The notes under the pieces are model-generated. The model searched no databases. It worked only from the letters and a program-made list of their open reading frames with translations, and was not told the DNA's origin. A stretch of DNA of 64,000 nucleotides from Halalkalicoccus jeotgali B3 (GTDB lineage: Archaea; Halobacteriota; Halobacteria; Halobacteriales; Halalkalicoccaceae), in the NCBI RefSeq assembly GCF_000196895.1, contig NC_014297.1:1184119-1248118 (forward strand), given 5' to 3'. Shown piece by piece: positions 52,154 through 61,378 of the stretch; the first letter of the stretch is position 1; every line of letters starts with the position of its first letter. Position numbers and translations under genes: made by a program.

Positions 52154-53379
52154 CGCCCGAGGTCCTCGTGGGCACTGGAGAGGTGCCGCGAGGCGAGCGC
52201 AGCCAGCAGCGAGAGTTCGCCCGCGAGCGCGCCCGTCGCGATGATCTCCGCGAGCGCGTCGGCGTTCGAGCCGGGTGGGTCACCGCCGCCGCTCAGACCC
52301 AGAACGTCGAGTGCCTCGGCCTGCGTCGGCAGTTTCGTTCCGCCGCCAACCGTCCCGACTTCGAGGCTGGCGATCGAGAGGCTCGCGTACAGCGAGTCGT
52401 CCTTGACCTCGGCGGTCGTGATCGCGTTCGAACCTTCAACTACTTGGGCGGCGTCCTGGCCCGTCGCGAGAAAGGCCGCCGCGATCGTGTTCGCGGCGTG
52501 GGCGTTGAACCCCAGACTGCCGGCCTTCGCGCTCCCGATCAGGTTCTTTCTGGTGTTCGCCTCCGCGATCGCCTCGGGGGTGGTGTGGAGGCGCTCCTCG
52601 ACGACCTCACGGGGGATCGTCACGTCGGCGGTGACGCTCCTGCCGCGGCCCTCGATCGCGTTGATCGCGGCGGGTTTTTTATCCGAACAGAGGTTGCCCG
52701 AGAGCGCGACCAGCGATGCGGTGGTCTCCTCTTCGATCAGGTCGCACGCGGCCTGGGTCGCGATCGTCACCATATTCATCCCCATCGCGTCCTTCGAGTC
52801 GAACCGGAACCTGAGGAAGACGTTGTCGCCGACGACGTACGGCGTGATATCGAGTAGCTCGCCGTGATTCGTCGTCCCCTCCGCTTTCTCACACAATTTT
52901 TCGATACTGCCCTGGACCCATTCGACGATCTCGGCGGCCTCGGCGATCCCCGCGACGCGGAAGACGGGCGCACGGGTCATCCCCGACTTCGTGACGCGAG
53001 CGTTCGCGCCACCGGCGGTCCGAATGACCGAACAGCCCCGGTTGACCGAGGCGACGAGCGCGCCCTCCGTGGTCGCGAGCGGCAGGTAGTGCTCGCCCCC
53101 GGCCGCGCCGCCCGCCGAGTCGCCATCGGTATTGATCGGAACCGGGCCGACGACGCCCATTGGGAGCTGTGCGCCACCGATCATGTTCTCGATGTTGGGC
53201 TCGGCATCGCCCGCCGAAAAGGAGAAGTCGCCAACTGTGCCGAGGTCGGCGTCGGTTTCGGCTTCGAGCAGCTTCCGGCGGGCGGCGGCGGCCGTCTCGG
53301 GGTCGGCGTGCTCTTCGAGCTCGTGCAGGCGCAGGTCGCCCTCGCGGACGCGCGCCGCGAGGGCTGCTGGATCGTTCAT
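52150..53379 (-). CDS. hmgA: HMG-CoA reductase (class I)
   Basis: A 409-residue enzyme that makes mevalonate for the isoprenoid chains of archaeal lipids. ENMIGGAQLPMGVVGPVPI is near residue 64, the NADPH-binding region includes DAMGMNMVTIATQ near 200, the catalytic Lys is in GNLCSDKKPAAINAIEGRG, and GTVGGGTKLPTQ is near 350 (LPTQ is class-typical). The catalytic His lies in the last segment, ASRHLSSAHEDL. The ATG at 53379 starts MNDPAALAARVREGD. It is a good marker of an archaeal genome. Confidence 0.97.
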   Translation of the reverse strand: MNDPAALAARVREGDLRLHELEEHADPETAAAARRKLLEAETDADLGTVGDFSFSAGDAEPNIENMIGGAQLPMGVVGPVPINTDGDSAGGAAGGEHYLPLATTEGALVASVNRGCSVIRTAGGANARVTKSGMTRAPVFRVAGIAEAAEIVEWVQGSIEKLCEKAEGTTNHGELLDITPYVVGDNVFLRFRFDSKDAMGMNMVTIATQAACDLIEEETTASLVALSGNLCSDKKPAAINAIEGRGRSVTADVTIPREVVEERLHTTPEAIAEANTRKNLIGSAKAGSLGFNAHAANTIAAAFLATGQDAAQVVEGSNAITTAEVKDDSLYASLSIASLEVGTVGGGTKLPTQAEALDVLGLSGGGDPPGSNADALAEIIATGALAGELSLLAALASRHLSSAHEDLGR

Positions 53380-53422
53380 ACCGGCCCCTCTCGTCGGGCG
53401 GGCCTAAGAATGCCGATCCGGA

Positions 53423-53711
53423 CTACACGACGAACGCGAACATGAGATACGCACCGACGGTCGCGACCACCGGGATAACGTGTTGCATGGCGAAGACGTG
53501 GGTGGTTTTCGTCGGGTCGAGCGTCTCGACGACTCGCCGGCCGAGCGTACGCCCCCAGCTCGAAGAAGGTGGCCATCAGCAGGCCAGCGACGGACTTCGA
53601 GACGGGTGAGACACCGACCGCGGGGCCGAACGCGGGGGCGGTCGTCGCGCCGCCGATGTCGTAGCCGATGAACAGCGCGGCCAGCAGGATACCTACCAAG
53701 AGGAGGGGACT
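53423..53711 (-). pseudogene. remnant of a PiT-type phosphate permease
   Basis: On the minus strand, 53711-53557 translates as LLLVGILLAALFIGYDIGG then SVAGLLMATFFELG, which aligns with the N-terminus of the intact permease at 10919 (GMLAAVFVGFNIGGSST, AALMTFFVFLGG). The frame then changes at a G run (53552-53556 as C on the plus strand) and continues as RTLGRRVVETLDPTKTTHVF and HVIPVVATVGAYLMFAFVV before a stop at 53423. No good start codon remains. The middle of the protein (about 300 residues) is missing. It is best read as a degraded fragment. Confidence 0.75.
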
Positions 53712-53820
53712 TAACGAGACCTCTCCGGAGTTCGACAGTATGAACCCGTGTGACCCGCCAAGTACGTCACTGGATCGGCGACTTCGGAAGGCTTACCGCC
53801 CTCTCGGCGGTGGTCGGGGT

Positions 53821-55335
53821 ATGACGCACGCCGCGGATCTGCTGTTTCGAAACGCCGAGGTACACACACTCGTCGAGCCCGACGCGACCCACGAGGCACT
53901 CGCGATTCGGGACGGTCGGATCGTCCGCGTGGGTAAGACCTATGAGATCGAATTCCTCGAGGGCGTGGAGACGGATGTGATCGACTGTGAGGGCCGAGTC
54001 GTCCTCCCCGGGTTCGTCGACGCCCACACCCACATGGAGACGCTCGGGCGATACCTCGTCCACGCCGACCTCTCGGGGGCAGGTGGGCCCGACGACTGCG
54101 TCGAGCACCTCCGCGAGTCGGCCGACGAGCGAGGGGACCACGAGTGGATCCTCGGCTTTGGCTACGACGAGAGCCGGTGGGACGCGGGATATCTCACCAG
54201 CACGGACCTCGACCGCGTCAGCGGGGAGCGGCCGGTAGCGGCTTTTCGCGAGGACATGCACGTCGCCTCGCTCAACACCGTCGCCCGCGAGCGCTACGAG
54301 GACGACATGCCCACCGGGGACGTCAAGGGCGACGGCGTGATCGTCGAGGAGGCCGTCGACGTCGTCTACGAGGCGATCGCCCCCGGCCCCGAAGAGACAC
54401 GCGAGCTCCTCGTCGCCGCGGGTGAATACGCCAACGCCCGCGGGGTGACCGGTGTCCACGACATGGTCAGGAACTCCCACGCCCCGCGTGTCTACCGGGA
54501 CCTCGACGACGAGGACACCCTCACCCACCGGGTCCGCATCAACTACTGGAGCGATCACCTCGATGCCGTCTCGGAGGCCGGTTTGCGGACGAATCACGGC
54601 AGCGAGATGGTTCGAACGGGCGCGATCAAGACCTACACGGACGGGAGTTTCGGCGGCCGGACCGCGAAACTCACCGAGCCCTACGAGGGGGGCGGGACCG
54701 GCCAGTGGGTCGTCCCTCCGGAAGAACTGCGCGAACTGATCAAGCGCGCCGACGGCGAGGGATACCAGCTCTCAGTACACGCCATCGGGGATCGGGCGAT
54801 CGAGGAGACCCTCGACGCCATGGAAATACGCGACGACCCGGGCGCGGCGCGCCACCGGATCGAACACGCCGAACTCCTTTCCGAGGAGGCGATCGAGCGC
54901 TTTGCCGAGTCGGGAATCGTCGCGAGCGTCCAGCCGAATTTCCTCAAGTGGGCCGGAGACGGCGGGCTCTACGACGATCGACTCGGAGACGAACGCCGAA
55001 CGCGGACGAACCGCTATCGGGACCTGCTGGATGCGGGTGCACGCCTCGCCTTCGGCAGCGACTGTATGCCCCTCGATCCGCTTCTCGGGGTTCACCACGC
55101 CGTTACCGCCTCCGAACCGAGCCAGCGACTCTCGGTCACGGAGGCGCTTCGGGCCTACACCTCGGGGGCGGCCTACGCCGGCTTCGACGAACACCGTCTC
55201 GGCACGGCAGAACCCGGCAAACTGGCCGATCTCGTCGTCCTGGAGGAGTCGCCGTGGGAGAACGACGACCGGATCGACGACATCGAGATCGCGACGACCC
55301 TCGTCGACGGCACAGTCGTCTACGACGCCCGCTAA
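53821..55335 (+). CDS. YtcJ-like metal-dependent amidohydrolase
   Basis: A 504-residue amidohydrolase-superfamily protein. It begins MTHAADLLFRNAEVHTLVEP (beta-sandwich). The metal-binding motif VDAHTHMETLGRY is near residue 64 (HxH), with SVHAIGDRAIEETLDAM near 318, HRIEHAELLSEEAIERF near 345 and FGSDCMPLDPLLGVHHAV near 415 (Asp). The layout matches the YtcJ subgroup, often annotated as exoenzyme-regulatory or N-substituted formamide deformylase-like; the substrate is unknown. ATG 53821 was chosen since the 51 residues upstream are basic and non-conserved. Confidence 0.88.
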   Translation: MTHAADLLFRNAEVHTLVEPDATHEALAIRDGRIVRVGKTYEIEFLEGVETDVIDCEGRVVLPGFVDAHTHMETLGRYLVHADLSGAGGPDDCVEHLRESADERGDHEWILGFGYDESRWDAGYLTSTDLDRVSGERPVAAFREDMHVASLNTVARERYEDDMPTGDVKGDGVIVEEAVDVVYEAIAPGPEETRELLVAAGEYANARGVTGVHDMVRNSHAPRVYRDLDDEDTLTHRVRINYWSDHLDAVSEAGLRTNHGSEMVRTGAIKTYTDGSFGGRTAKLTEPYEGGGTGQWVVPPEELRELIKRADGEGYQLSVHAIGDRAIEETLDAMEIRDDPGAARHRIEHAELLSEEAIERFAESGIVASVQPNFLKWAGDGGLYDDRLGDERRTRTNRYRDLLDAGARLAFGSDCMPLDPLLGVHHAVTASEPSQRLSVTEALRAYTSGAAYAGFDEHRLGTAEPGKLADLVVLEESPWENDDRIDDIEIATTLVDGTVVYDAR

Positions 55336-55344
55336 CGTTCGAAT

Positions 55345-56928
55345 CTACGCTCGATCGATCAACAACGGCTCGCCCGTCATCGCCTCGGGTCGGTCGATCC
55401 CGATACGCTCTAAGAGCGTGGGTGCGAGGTCACAGAGCGATCCGCCCTCGCGGACGGCGTATTCGCCGCCGGTCCCGTCGGGATCGAGGTAGATCATCGG
55501 GACGGGGTTGTACGTGTGGGCAGTGTGTGGACTCTCTTCGGTACCCATGTCGTCGGCGTTGCCGTGATCCGCGGTGACGATGACGTGCGCGCTGTGGGCC
55601 GAGAGCGTTTCGAGCAGTCGGTCCAACTGAGCGTCGACGGCCTCGACGGCCTCGACCGCCGCTTCGAAATCGCCCGTATGGCCGACCATGTCGGGGTTCG
55701 CGTAGTTGAGTACGACGACGTCGGGTTCTTCGCCCTTGACGATGGAGATCGTGTTGTCGGTGAGTTCGGGGGCGCTCATCTGGGGCTGGAGGTCGTAGGT
55801 CGGCACGTCCGGACTCGAAACGATCTCGCGGATCTCACCGTCGAACTCGATTTCCCGTCCCCCGTTCAGGAAGTAGGTGACGTGGGCGTACTTCTCGGAT
55901 TCGGCGGTTCGAAGCTGTGTCTTTCCACGATCAGCGAGTACCTCCCCGAGCGTGTCCGCGGGCTGGTTTGGCGGGAAGGCAACGGGCACGTCGAAGGTCT
56001 TGTCGTACTGAGTCATCGCGACCAGATGCACGTCGGGCGCGGGCGTATCGACGTCCCATTCGGGGCGGATGTCCTGGAGCATGCGTGTGAGCTGACGCCC
56101 CCGGTCGCCCCGGAAGTTGAAGAAGATCGCCGCGTCATCGTCTCGTATCGCGAGACGGTCGCCAGCCGAACGCTGCTCGGTGCTGTCACCGTCCCGTGTC
56201 GTGGGACCGCTCTCTACGAGCGTCGGCTCGACGAACTCGTCGGTCTCGCCGCGGTCGTAGGCCGCCTCGACCGCCGCGGTCCCCGACGGGGCGGTGTACT
56301 CGGCCTCGCGATTCACCATCGCGTCGTAGGCTTTTCTGGTGCGCTCCCAGTTCGTGTCCCGGTCCATCGCGTAGTACCTGCCGGAAACGGTCGCGACCTC
56401 GCCCGTTCCTGCCTTTTCGATGACTTCCTCTAGCTCGCGCAGATAGCCCGCGCCGCTTTTCGGGTCTGTGTCCCGGCCGTCGGTAAAGGCATGGGTGACG
56501 GCCTCGACGCCCCGATCTGCGGCCCATTCGATCAGCGCGTGGAGGTGTTTCTGGTCGGAGTGAACCCCACCGGCACTGACGAGGCCGAGAAAGTGGACGC
56601 GGCCGCCTGACCCCTCTACATGGTCGAACACCCCGGCCAACGCCTCGTTCGTGCGAAATGCGCCGTCAGAAACTGCGTCGTTGATCCGGGTGTAGGCCTG
56701 TTTGACGACTCGGCCGGCGCCGATGTTGAGGTGACCGACCTCGCTGTTTCCCATCTGGCCCTCGGGGAGGCCGACGCGCCGGCCCGTCGGATCCAGCCGG
56801 CCGAACGCACCCGACTCCCGGATCCGGTCGAAGGTGGGTGTTTCGGCGCTTGCGACCGCATCCCGACCGCCGTCGTCGCCCGGTTCGCGAAGTCCCCAGC
56901 CGTCCAACACGATGAGTGCGCCGTCCAT
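55345..56928 (-). CDS. gpmI: 2,3-bisphosphoglycerate-independent phosphoglycerate mutase
   Basis: A 527-residue Mn-dependent enzyme interconverting 3- and 2-phosphoglycerate in the lower glycolytic/gluconeogenic pathway. MDGALIVLDGWGLREPG gives the first metal Asp. The phosphoserine loop LPEGQMGNSEVGHLNIGAGR holds Ser near residue 61. The phosphotransferase-domain His and Asp residues lie in VVLNYANPDMVGHTGDFEA and VIVTADHGNADDM near residues 405-460. Domain order is typical of the bacterial-type GpmI. It converges on the amidohydrolase gene with a 9-bp gap. Confidence 0.96.
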   Translation of the reverse strand: MDGALIVLDGWGLREPGDDGGRDAVASAETPTFDRIRESGAFGRLDPTGRRVGLPEGQMGNSEVGHLNIGAGRVVKQAYTRINDAVSDGAFRTNEALAGVFDHVEGSGGRVHFLGLVSAGGVHSDQKHLHALIEWAADRGVEAVTHAFTDGRDTDPKSGAGYLRELEEVIEKAGTGEVATVSGRYYAMDRDTNWERTRKAYDAMVNREAEYTAPSGTAAVEAAYDRGETDEFVEPTLVESGPTTRDGDSTEQRSAGDRLAIRDDDAAIFFNFRGDRGRQLTRMLQDIRPEWDVDTPAPDVHLVAMTQYDKTFDVPVAFPPNQPADTLGEVLADRGKTQLRTAESEKYAHVTYFLNGGREIEFDGEIREIVSSPDVPTYDLQPQMSAPELTDNTISIVKGEEPDVVVLNYANPDMVGHTGDFEAAVEAVEAVDAQLDRLLETLSAHSAHVIVTADHGNADDMGTEESPHTAHTYNPVPMIYLDPDGTGGEYAVREGGSLCDLAPTLLERIGIDRPEAMTGEPLLIDRA

Positions 56929-56973
56929 GCACGAGGTGAGACCCGCCGCCGGTAACTACTCTTCGCTACTCGC

Positions 56974-57507
56974 TCAGGTTCGTCCGGACTCGCCCTCCAG
57001 TACCGCCCGGCGTTCGCGGGCGGCTCGGGCTTCTTCGAGGGAGTCGTTCGAGACGAGACGATCGACCCGGCGTTCGAACTCGCGTTCGTCGATCTCGCCG
57101 TCGACGTACTGGCGTTTCAGCTCCGCGAGCGTCCGCTCGGCTCGCTCCTCGGGGGTCGGCTCGGGCGGGGAGAGCGACTCCGAGAGGCCAAGCGCTCCGA
57201 GCAGGGGGACCTCGCGTTCCGCTCGCCCGGCCACCGACGCCAGCCGGTCGTTTTTCGGAATCGAGGCGCGTTGCAGCAGCGACCACCCGAACCAGATCCC
57301 CGAGAGCACGACGAGGACGAGCAAGACGGCCACGACGGGGAGATACGGGACCGTCATATCGAGGAGGATCCCGACGATCGGCGTCCCCGTCATCAACGCG
57401 GAGTAGACGACGAGCCCGAGGTAGCCCAGTACGACTGCGAGCAGGCTGCTCGTGACGAGCAACACTACCAGCGAGATCCCGAGAGCGCGATTACTGAGCC
57501 AGCCCAT
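56974..57507 (-). CDS. membrane protein with C-terminal SHOCT domain
   Basis: A 177-residue protein. Two helices (NRALGISLVVLLVTSSLLAV and LPVVAVLLVLVVLSGIWFG) span residues 5-80. The C-terminal SHOCT motif is visible in ELKRQYVDGEIDEREFERRV near residues 127-146. SHOCT domains are short and thought to mediate oligomerisation or membrane association. The start at 57507 gives MGWLSNRALG. An upstream reading to 57786 is antisense to nurA and not credible. It is divergent from nurA (91 bp). Confidence 0.82.
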   Translation of the reverse strand: MGWLSNRALGISLVVLLVTSSLLAVVLGYLGLVVYSALMTGTPIVGILLDMTVPYLPVVAVLLVLVVLSGIWFGWSLLQRASIPKNDRLASVAGRAEREVPLLGALGLSESLSPPEPTPEERAERTLAELKRQYVDGEIDEREFERRVDRLVSNDSLEEARAARERRAVLEGESGRT

Positions 57508-57598
57508 TTCCTCCGGCCTATGACCGCTGTGAAGGTATATCTCTCGATCCCGGGCCGCCGACCGCAGCGTTTTTTTCGTCCCCGAAAGAGGCTCTTCT

Positions 57599-58849
57599 AT
57601 GACGCTGGATCCGGTCCACTTCGAGGGGATCGCTGCGCTGGCCCGGCAGGTCGGCCGCGAGGTCGACGACGCCTCCCACCGGGAGTTCGCCGAGCGCGTC
57701 TGGGAGTCGTTTCTCGACCCCCTCGAAGTCGACGGCCGTCGGGTGCTCGAACCGCTCGACCGCCAGTACCGAAAGCGCGTCGCCATCGAGGACGCCGCCC
57801 TCTGTGAACGGCCCTTCCCCGAGAGCTACGGGATCGACTCGGGGACGATCAACCCCACGACCTACAAGAACGGCGTCGTGATGGACGTCGCGCATGCCGC
57901 AATGGGCTGTGTACCGACGGATTTGGATTGTCACCGCTCTCGGACCGTGGTGATCGGGCTGCATATCGACGACGATGCGCTCACCTTCGATGAGGACTGG
58001 GTGATCTACGACGAGGGCTACAGCCGTCGGCGAGTCCTCTTGCTTCGGGATATCGAGCGCCGCCGGTACACCGAGGCGACCGTCCACGCCCTCTCGCTGT
58101 ACCTCGCAGAAAGCGAACACGCGCTCGCCAACGCCGACGGGATCAACGACCTACTGATCCTCGACGGGCCGCTCTACCCCAAGGGACTGCTGAGCTGGCG
58201 CGATCGCGAACCCGAACTCGCAGACCAGCTCGAAGCGAAAACACCACGCGAAGTGGTCGCGAGCTACGTCCAACTCGTCGAGGGGTTCTTAGAGAGGGGG
58301 GTGCCACTTGCGGGCTTCGTCAAAAACCCCGCGTCGAAGCGGATCACGAACGCCCTCGGCGAGCGCACGCCCGCACCCTGGACCGACGACGCGGCGCTGT
58401 TCGTGCGCCTGCTCGAACAGCACGAGGACGGCGAGCGGGTCCGGGACGAACTCACCTACACCAACTGGTTCGTCTCGCGGGCCGGCACGAACCGGATGTT
58501 CGCCAAGGACGGCGACGCCCTCGGCTTGGAACGGCGCCACACGGCGGCGGACTACGAGGTTACCTTCTTTGCGATCTACGATCCGCGCGACGACCTGCTC
58601 TACACCGTCGAGGCGCCCTACGGAGTGACGAAAGACGAGGAAACACGCACCGCACTCCAGACACAGATGCTCGCGGAGGTCGCCACCCAGCGTGACCCGC
58701 CGGAGGCGGTGGCGAAAGCCGACGAACTCGCACGCATCAGCGCCCGCGAGAAGGACTCGTTGCGCCGGATGATCGAGGACGAACTCGACACCGAACTCAC
58801 GCGGACCTACGACGACCGACGATGGGGCGGCGATGAGACCTTTTTCTGA
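57599..58849 (+). CDS. nurA: NurA 5'-3' nuclease
   Basis: A 416-residue nuclease that resects DNA ends together with the HerA ATPase and Mre11-Rad50. The first catalytic motif is YGIDSGTINPTTYKNG near residue 77 (Asp). Later motifs include LLILDGPLYPKGLLSWR near 182 (Asp) and AGFVKNPASKRITNALGE near 239 (basic, DNA-contacting). The C-terminal region VEAPYGVTKDEETRT contains the conserved aromatic/acidic stretch. The ATG 57599 overlaps nothing. herA starts 0.73 kb downstream, after two small leftward genes, a common haloarchaeal arrangement. Confidence 0.92.
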   Translation: MTLDPVHFEGIAALARQVGREVDDASHREFAERVWESFLDPLEVDGRRVLEPLDRQYRKRVAIEDAALCERPFPESYGIDSGTINPTTYKNGVVMDVAHAAMGCVPTDLDCHRSRTVVIGLHIDDDALTFDEDWVIYDEGYSRRRVLLLRDIERRRYTEATVHALSLYLAESEHALANADGINDLLILDGPLYPKGLLSWRDREPELADQLEAKTPREVVASYVQLVEGFLERGVPLAGFVKNPASKRITNALGERTPAPWTDDAALFVRLLEQHEDGERVRDELTYTNWFVSRAGTNRMFAKDGDALGLERRHTAADYEVTFFAIYDPRDDLLYTVEAPYGVTKDEETRTALQTQMLAEVATQRDPPEAVAKADELARISAREKDSLRRMIEDELDTELTRTYDDRRWGGDETFF

Positions 58850-58853
58850 TCCG

Positions 58854-59084
58854 CTAACCCTTGACGTACCCGATGGTCGGATCGTTACCGAGCCAGAACA
58901 GGAGGACGCCCACGCCCGCGATGATTCCGATCGGGAGGCTCACGGTCGGGGCGATGACCCCGCCCTCCGCGAGCATATCGACGAAGTAGAGCGCGCCCAT
59001 ACTGAGGAACCCCGCCATGGCGAACCATCCCAGCGGCCCGATCCGGTGCCCGCGACCGTCGACCGTCCTCGTCTTCGTTCCCAT
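58854..59084 (-). CDS. small two-helix membrane protein
   Basis: A 76-residue protein with a basic head (MGTKTRTVDGRGHRIGPLGW) and two hydrophobic segments (AMAGFLSMGALYFVDMLAEG and SLPIGIIAGVGVLLFWLGND). It ends DPTIGYVKG. I do not recognise the family; small membrane proteins of this kind are frequent in haloarchaea. It converges on nurA (4-bp gap). The start ATG at 59084 has a tatataattctagg-type A/T patch about 20 bp upstream on the coding strand. Confidence 0.68.
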   Translation of the reverse strand: MGTKTRTVDGRGHRIGPLGWFAMAGFLSMGALYFVDMLAEGGVIAPTVSLPIGIIAGVGVLLFWLGNDPTIGYVKG

Positions 59085-59162
59085 ACGTTCCCTATTCGAC
59101 CAGAGGTATATAATTCTAGGTTTTTGATAGGAAGATATAGTTCTCCGGAGGCCACGGGATCC

Positions 59163-59507
59163 CTATAGTTCCGCACCCGGTTCTGCCTTCTCGACGGCGA
59201 GTTCCACGTCGGCAGGGGGGATACCGATCCGGGCGAACTGCGTGCGGACGTGTTCTTTCGCGGCGGCGATCCCCTGTTCACGGGTGTCAAAGCCCCGTGG
59301 CATGGGCGACTCGAAGGCGACGTGCATCGTCCGACCGCCGACCTCCATCTCCGAACCGCCGCTTTCGACCTCGTAGAACTCGTCGCAGACCCAGACGTAG
59401 GGGGCGTCCTCGTCGGGCGCGCCCCGAAATGTGGGTGCGCGCTCGCCACGCTCGAAGAGCGTCCCGGTCAGCGTCGTGCCGCCCGCGCTACCCTGAATGA
59501 GAAGCAT
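59163..59507 (-). CDS. haloarchaeal conserved small protein
   Basis: A 114-residue soluble protein, acidic, beginning MLLIQGSAGGTTLTGTLFER and with PYVWVCDEFYEVESGG near residue 37. The beta-rich start and helical end (TREQGIAAAKEHVRTQFARI) suggest a compact alpha/beta fold. No motif points to a function. It lies between nurA and herA on the opposite strand and is divergent from herA (75 bp). The sequence looks like a conserved protein rather than noise, but I cannot name a family. Confidence 0.68.
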   Translation of the reverse strand: MLLIQGSAGGTTLTGTLFERGERAPTFRGAPDEDAPYVWVCDEFYEVESGGSEMEVGGRTMHVAFESPMPRGFDTREQGIAAAKEHVRTQFARIGIPPADVELAVEKAEPGAEL

Positions 59508-59582
59508 ACCTCACCTATCCAGCCAGCGGGCAAAAGCCCGTTGGCGGTAGTGTTTTCACGCTCGCTGCCCGATGGCGCAGAT

Positions 59583-61340
59583 ATGTCCGATCTCGGCGAT
59601 TTCACGCCCTCCACATCCTCCTCCGACGACTCAGCGACGGACCGGTTCGAGGAAAGTTCGCTCTCCGCGGCCGGCGACGACGTGGGAATCGGGGCCATCC
59701 CGACCGCCAGGGGACTGAAGATCGCCGAGGACGGCGACGACACGGAGATCCGCGCTTCGATCACCGCGGGCAACCGCTCGAACGTTCGCCTTGGAAAGTA
59801 CCTCCTGCTCTCGTATCCCGACGACGAGAAACTGTTCTGTCGGATCACGGGGCTCGAATACGACCAGGAGTTTCATACTGACGACGCGAGCGAGATCCAC
59901 GTCCGGCGGGCGATGCGAAACGGGGGGATCGAGGAGACTGACTACAAGTTCCTCGCGACGCTCGAACCCATCGCGGTCCTGTACAGCGACGGCGACGAGT
60001 TGAAACGGCGAATGGCCGACCGGGTCCCGAAACCCGAGACCGTAGTGCGAGAGGCGACCGACACCGAGGAGATCAAGACGGGGTTGAAGATGCCCGAAGA
60101 CGGTGTCTTCGTGGGCCATCTCGCGGTCGGGGGTGAGAAGGTCCGGACCGCCGCCGAACCGCCGACGATCGACTACCGCTTGAAGGACGACTACGGGGCG
60201 GGCGACCCGCTGGTCTTCCGTCACACGCTCGTCGCCGGCGGCACCGGCTCGGGCAAGACCCACGGTGCGAAGAACGTCCTCCGGCAGTACCTCGGTTCCG
60301 ACCGCGAGTACGAACTCGACGACGGTCGGACGATATCGCCGGCGGTCGTTCAGTTCGACCCGCAGGACGAGTACGCCCAGATGCACGACGACAACCCCGC
60401 CGTCGGGAGCGAGGACGAGCGCGCCTACGAGCGCGAGGGAATCGCCTACGGCGGGCATAGTGACACGAAAGCGTTCGTTCCGGCCGTCGGCGATTCCTCG
60501 TATGCGGCCGACGGGCACCACGCCGAACAGGTCGAGTTCACGATCCCGTTCTCGATGGTCCGGGCCAACAAGTGGCTTGTCGCCGGGAGCGACCTCAACG
60601 ACAACCAGTTCAACGCGCTGACCTACCTGCTCGATCGTTTCTTCAAACAGTACGGCGATTCGGGGACCTACCGGGCGTTCAAGAGCTTCCTCGACGACCC
60701 CGCGTTGCGCGAGGAACTCGACGAAAGCGGTCGCGTCCACGAGGCGACCTTCGACGCGGTTAAACGCCGCGCCTACGGGTTTGACAGCGTCTTCGATCAG
60801 GACGTCCCCGCGATCACCGACCTCGTCCACGAGTTCGTCCGTCCGGGCGGCCTCTCGGTGGTCCCGACCTACCACATCAACGACTCGCGAGCCACGGAGG
60901 TCGTCGTCCTCGCACTCGCGAGCCTGCTCGTCGACCAGAAACTCTCGAACGACCCCTCATTCGACCGAATCAAGGAGACGCCGCTCGTACTGGGGATGGA
61001 CGAGGCCCACAACTTCCTCAGCGGTGCGGAAAGCGCACAGGGCGGGAAAGTGATCGGGAAGTTCGCGGAGGCCGCAAAGCAGGGGCGCAAGGAACGGTTA
61101 GGGCTCTTTCTCATCACACAGGACCCACAGGACATCGCCGACGCCGTCTTCAAGCAGGTAAACACCAAACTCGTCCTCAACCTCGGTGACGAGGACGCCA
61201 TCTCGGCGGTGAACATCCCCACGAGCCTCGCGGGAAAGGTTCCTTACATGGAAAAGGGCCAGATGGTCGCCTACTCGCCGGACAACTCCGAACCCGTCGA
61301 ATTGATCGGTCTCTCGAAGTGTCTCACTAAACACGGTTAG
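59583..61340 (+). CDS. herA: HerA-type bipolar helicase/translocase (FtsK/HerA ATPase)
   Basis: A 585-residue ATPase that pairs with NurA in DNA-end resection. A beta-barrel N-terminal domain (about 45-170) is followed by Walker A in VAGGTGSGKTHGAKNVL near residue 222, then VVQFDPQDEYAQMHDDNPA near 258. Walker B is LVLGMDEAHNFLSGAE near 468 (DE). The motif FAEAAKQGRKERLGLFLITQ near 493 contains the arginine finger region and sensor Gln, and the end is NLGDEDAISAVNIPTSL. These fit the HerA family well. The ATG at 59583 was chosen because a longer upstream reading overlaps the small leftward gene and is non-homologous. Confidence 0.9.
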   Translation: MSDLGDFTPSTSSSDDSATDRFEESSLSAAGDDVGIGAIPTARGLKIAEDGDDTEIRASITAGNRSNVRLGKYLLLSYPDDEKLFCRITGLEYDQEFHTDDASEIHVRRAMRNGGIEETDYKFLATLEPIAVLYSDGDELKRRMADRVPKPETVVREATDTEEIKTGLKMPEDGVFVGHLAVGGEKVRTAAEPPTIDYRLKDDYGAGDPLVFRHTLVAGGTGSGKTHGAKNVLRQYLGSDREYELDDGRTISPAVVQFDPQDEYAQMHDDNPAVGSEDERAYEREGIAYGGHSDTKAFVPAVGDSSYAADGHHAEQVEFTIPFSMVRANKWLVAGSDLNDNQFNALTYLLDRFFKQYGDSGTYRAFKSFLDDPALREELDESGRVHEATFDAVKRRAYGFDSVFDQDVPAITDLVHEFVRPGGLSVVPTYHINDSRATEVVVLALASLLVDQKLSNDPSFDRIKETPLVLGMDEAHNFLSGAESAQGGKVIGKFAEAAKQGRKERLGLFLITQDPQDIADAVFKQVNTKLVLNLGDEDAISAVNIPTSLAGKVPYMEKGQMVAYSPDNSEPVELIGLSKCLTKHG

Positions 61341-61378
61341 GCACAGAGTATAATTGATGGGGCGGTGATGGGGGACGT

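Noticed and set aside
54772-55194. A possible protein antisense to the amidohydrolase
   Set aside because: Basic, motif-free translation fully inside the amidohydrolase gene.
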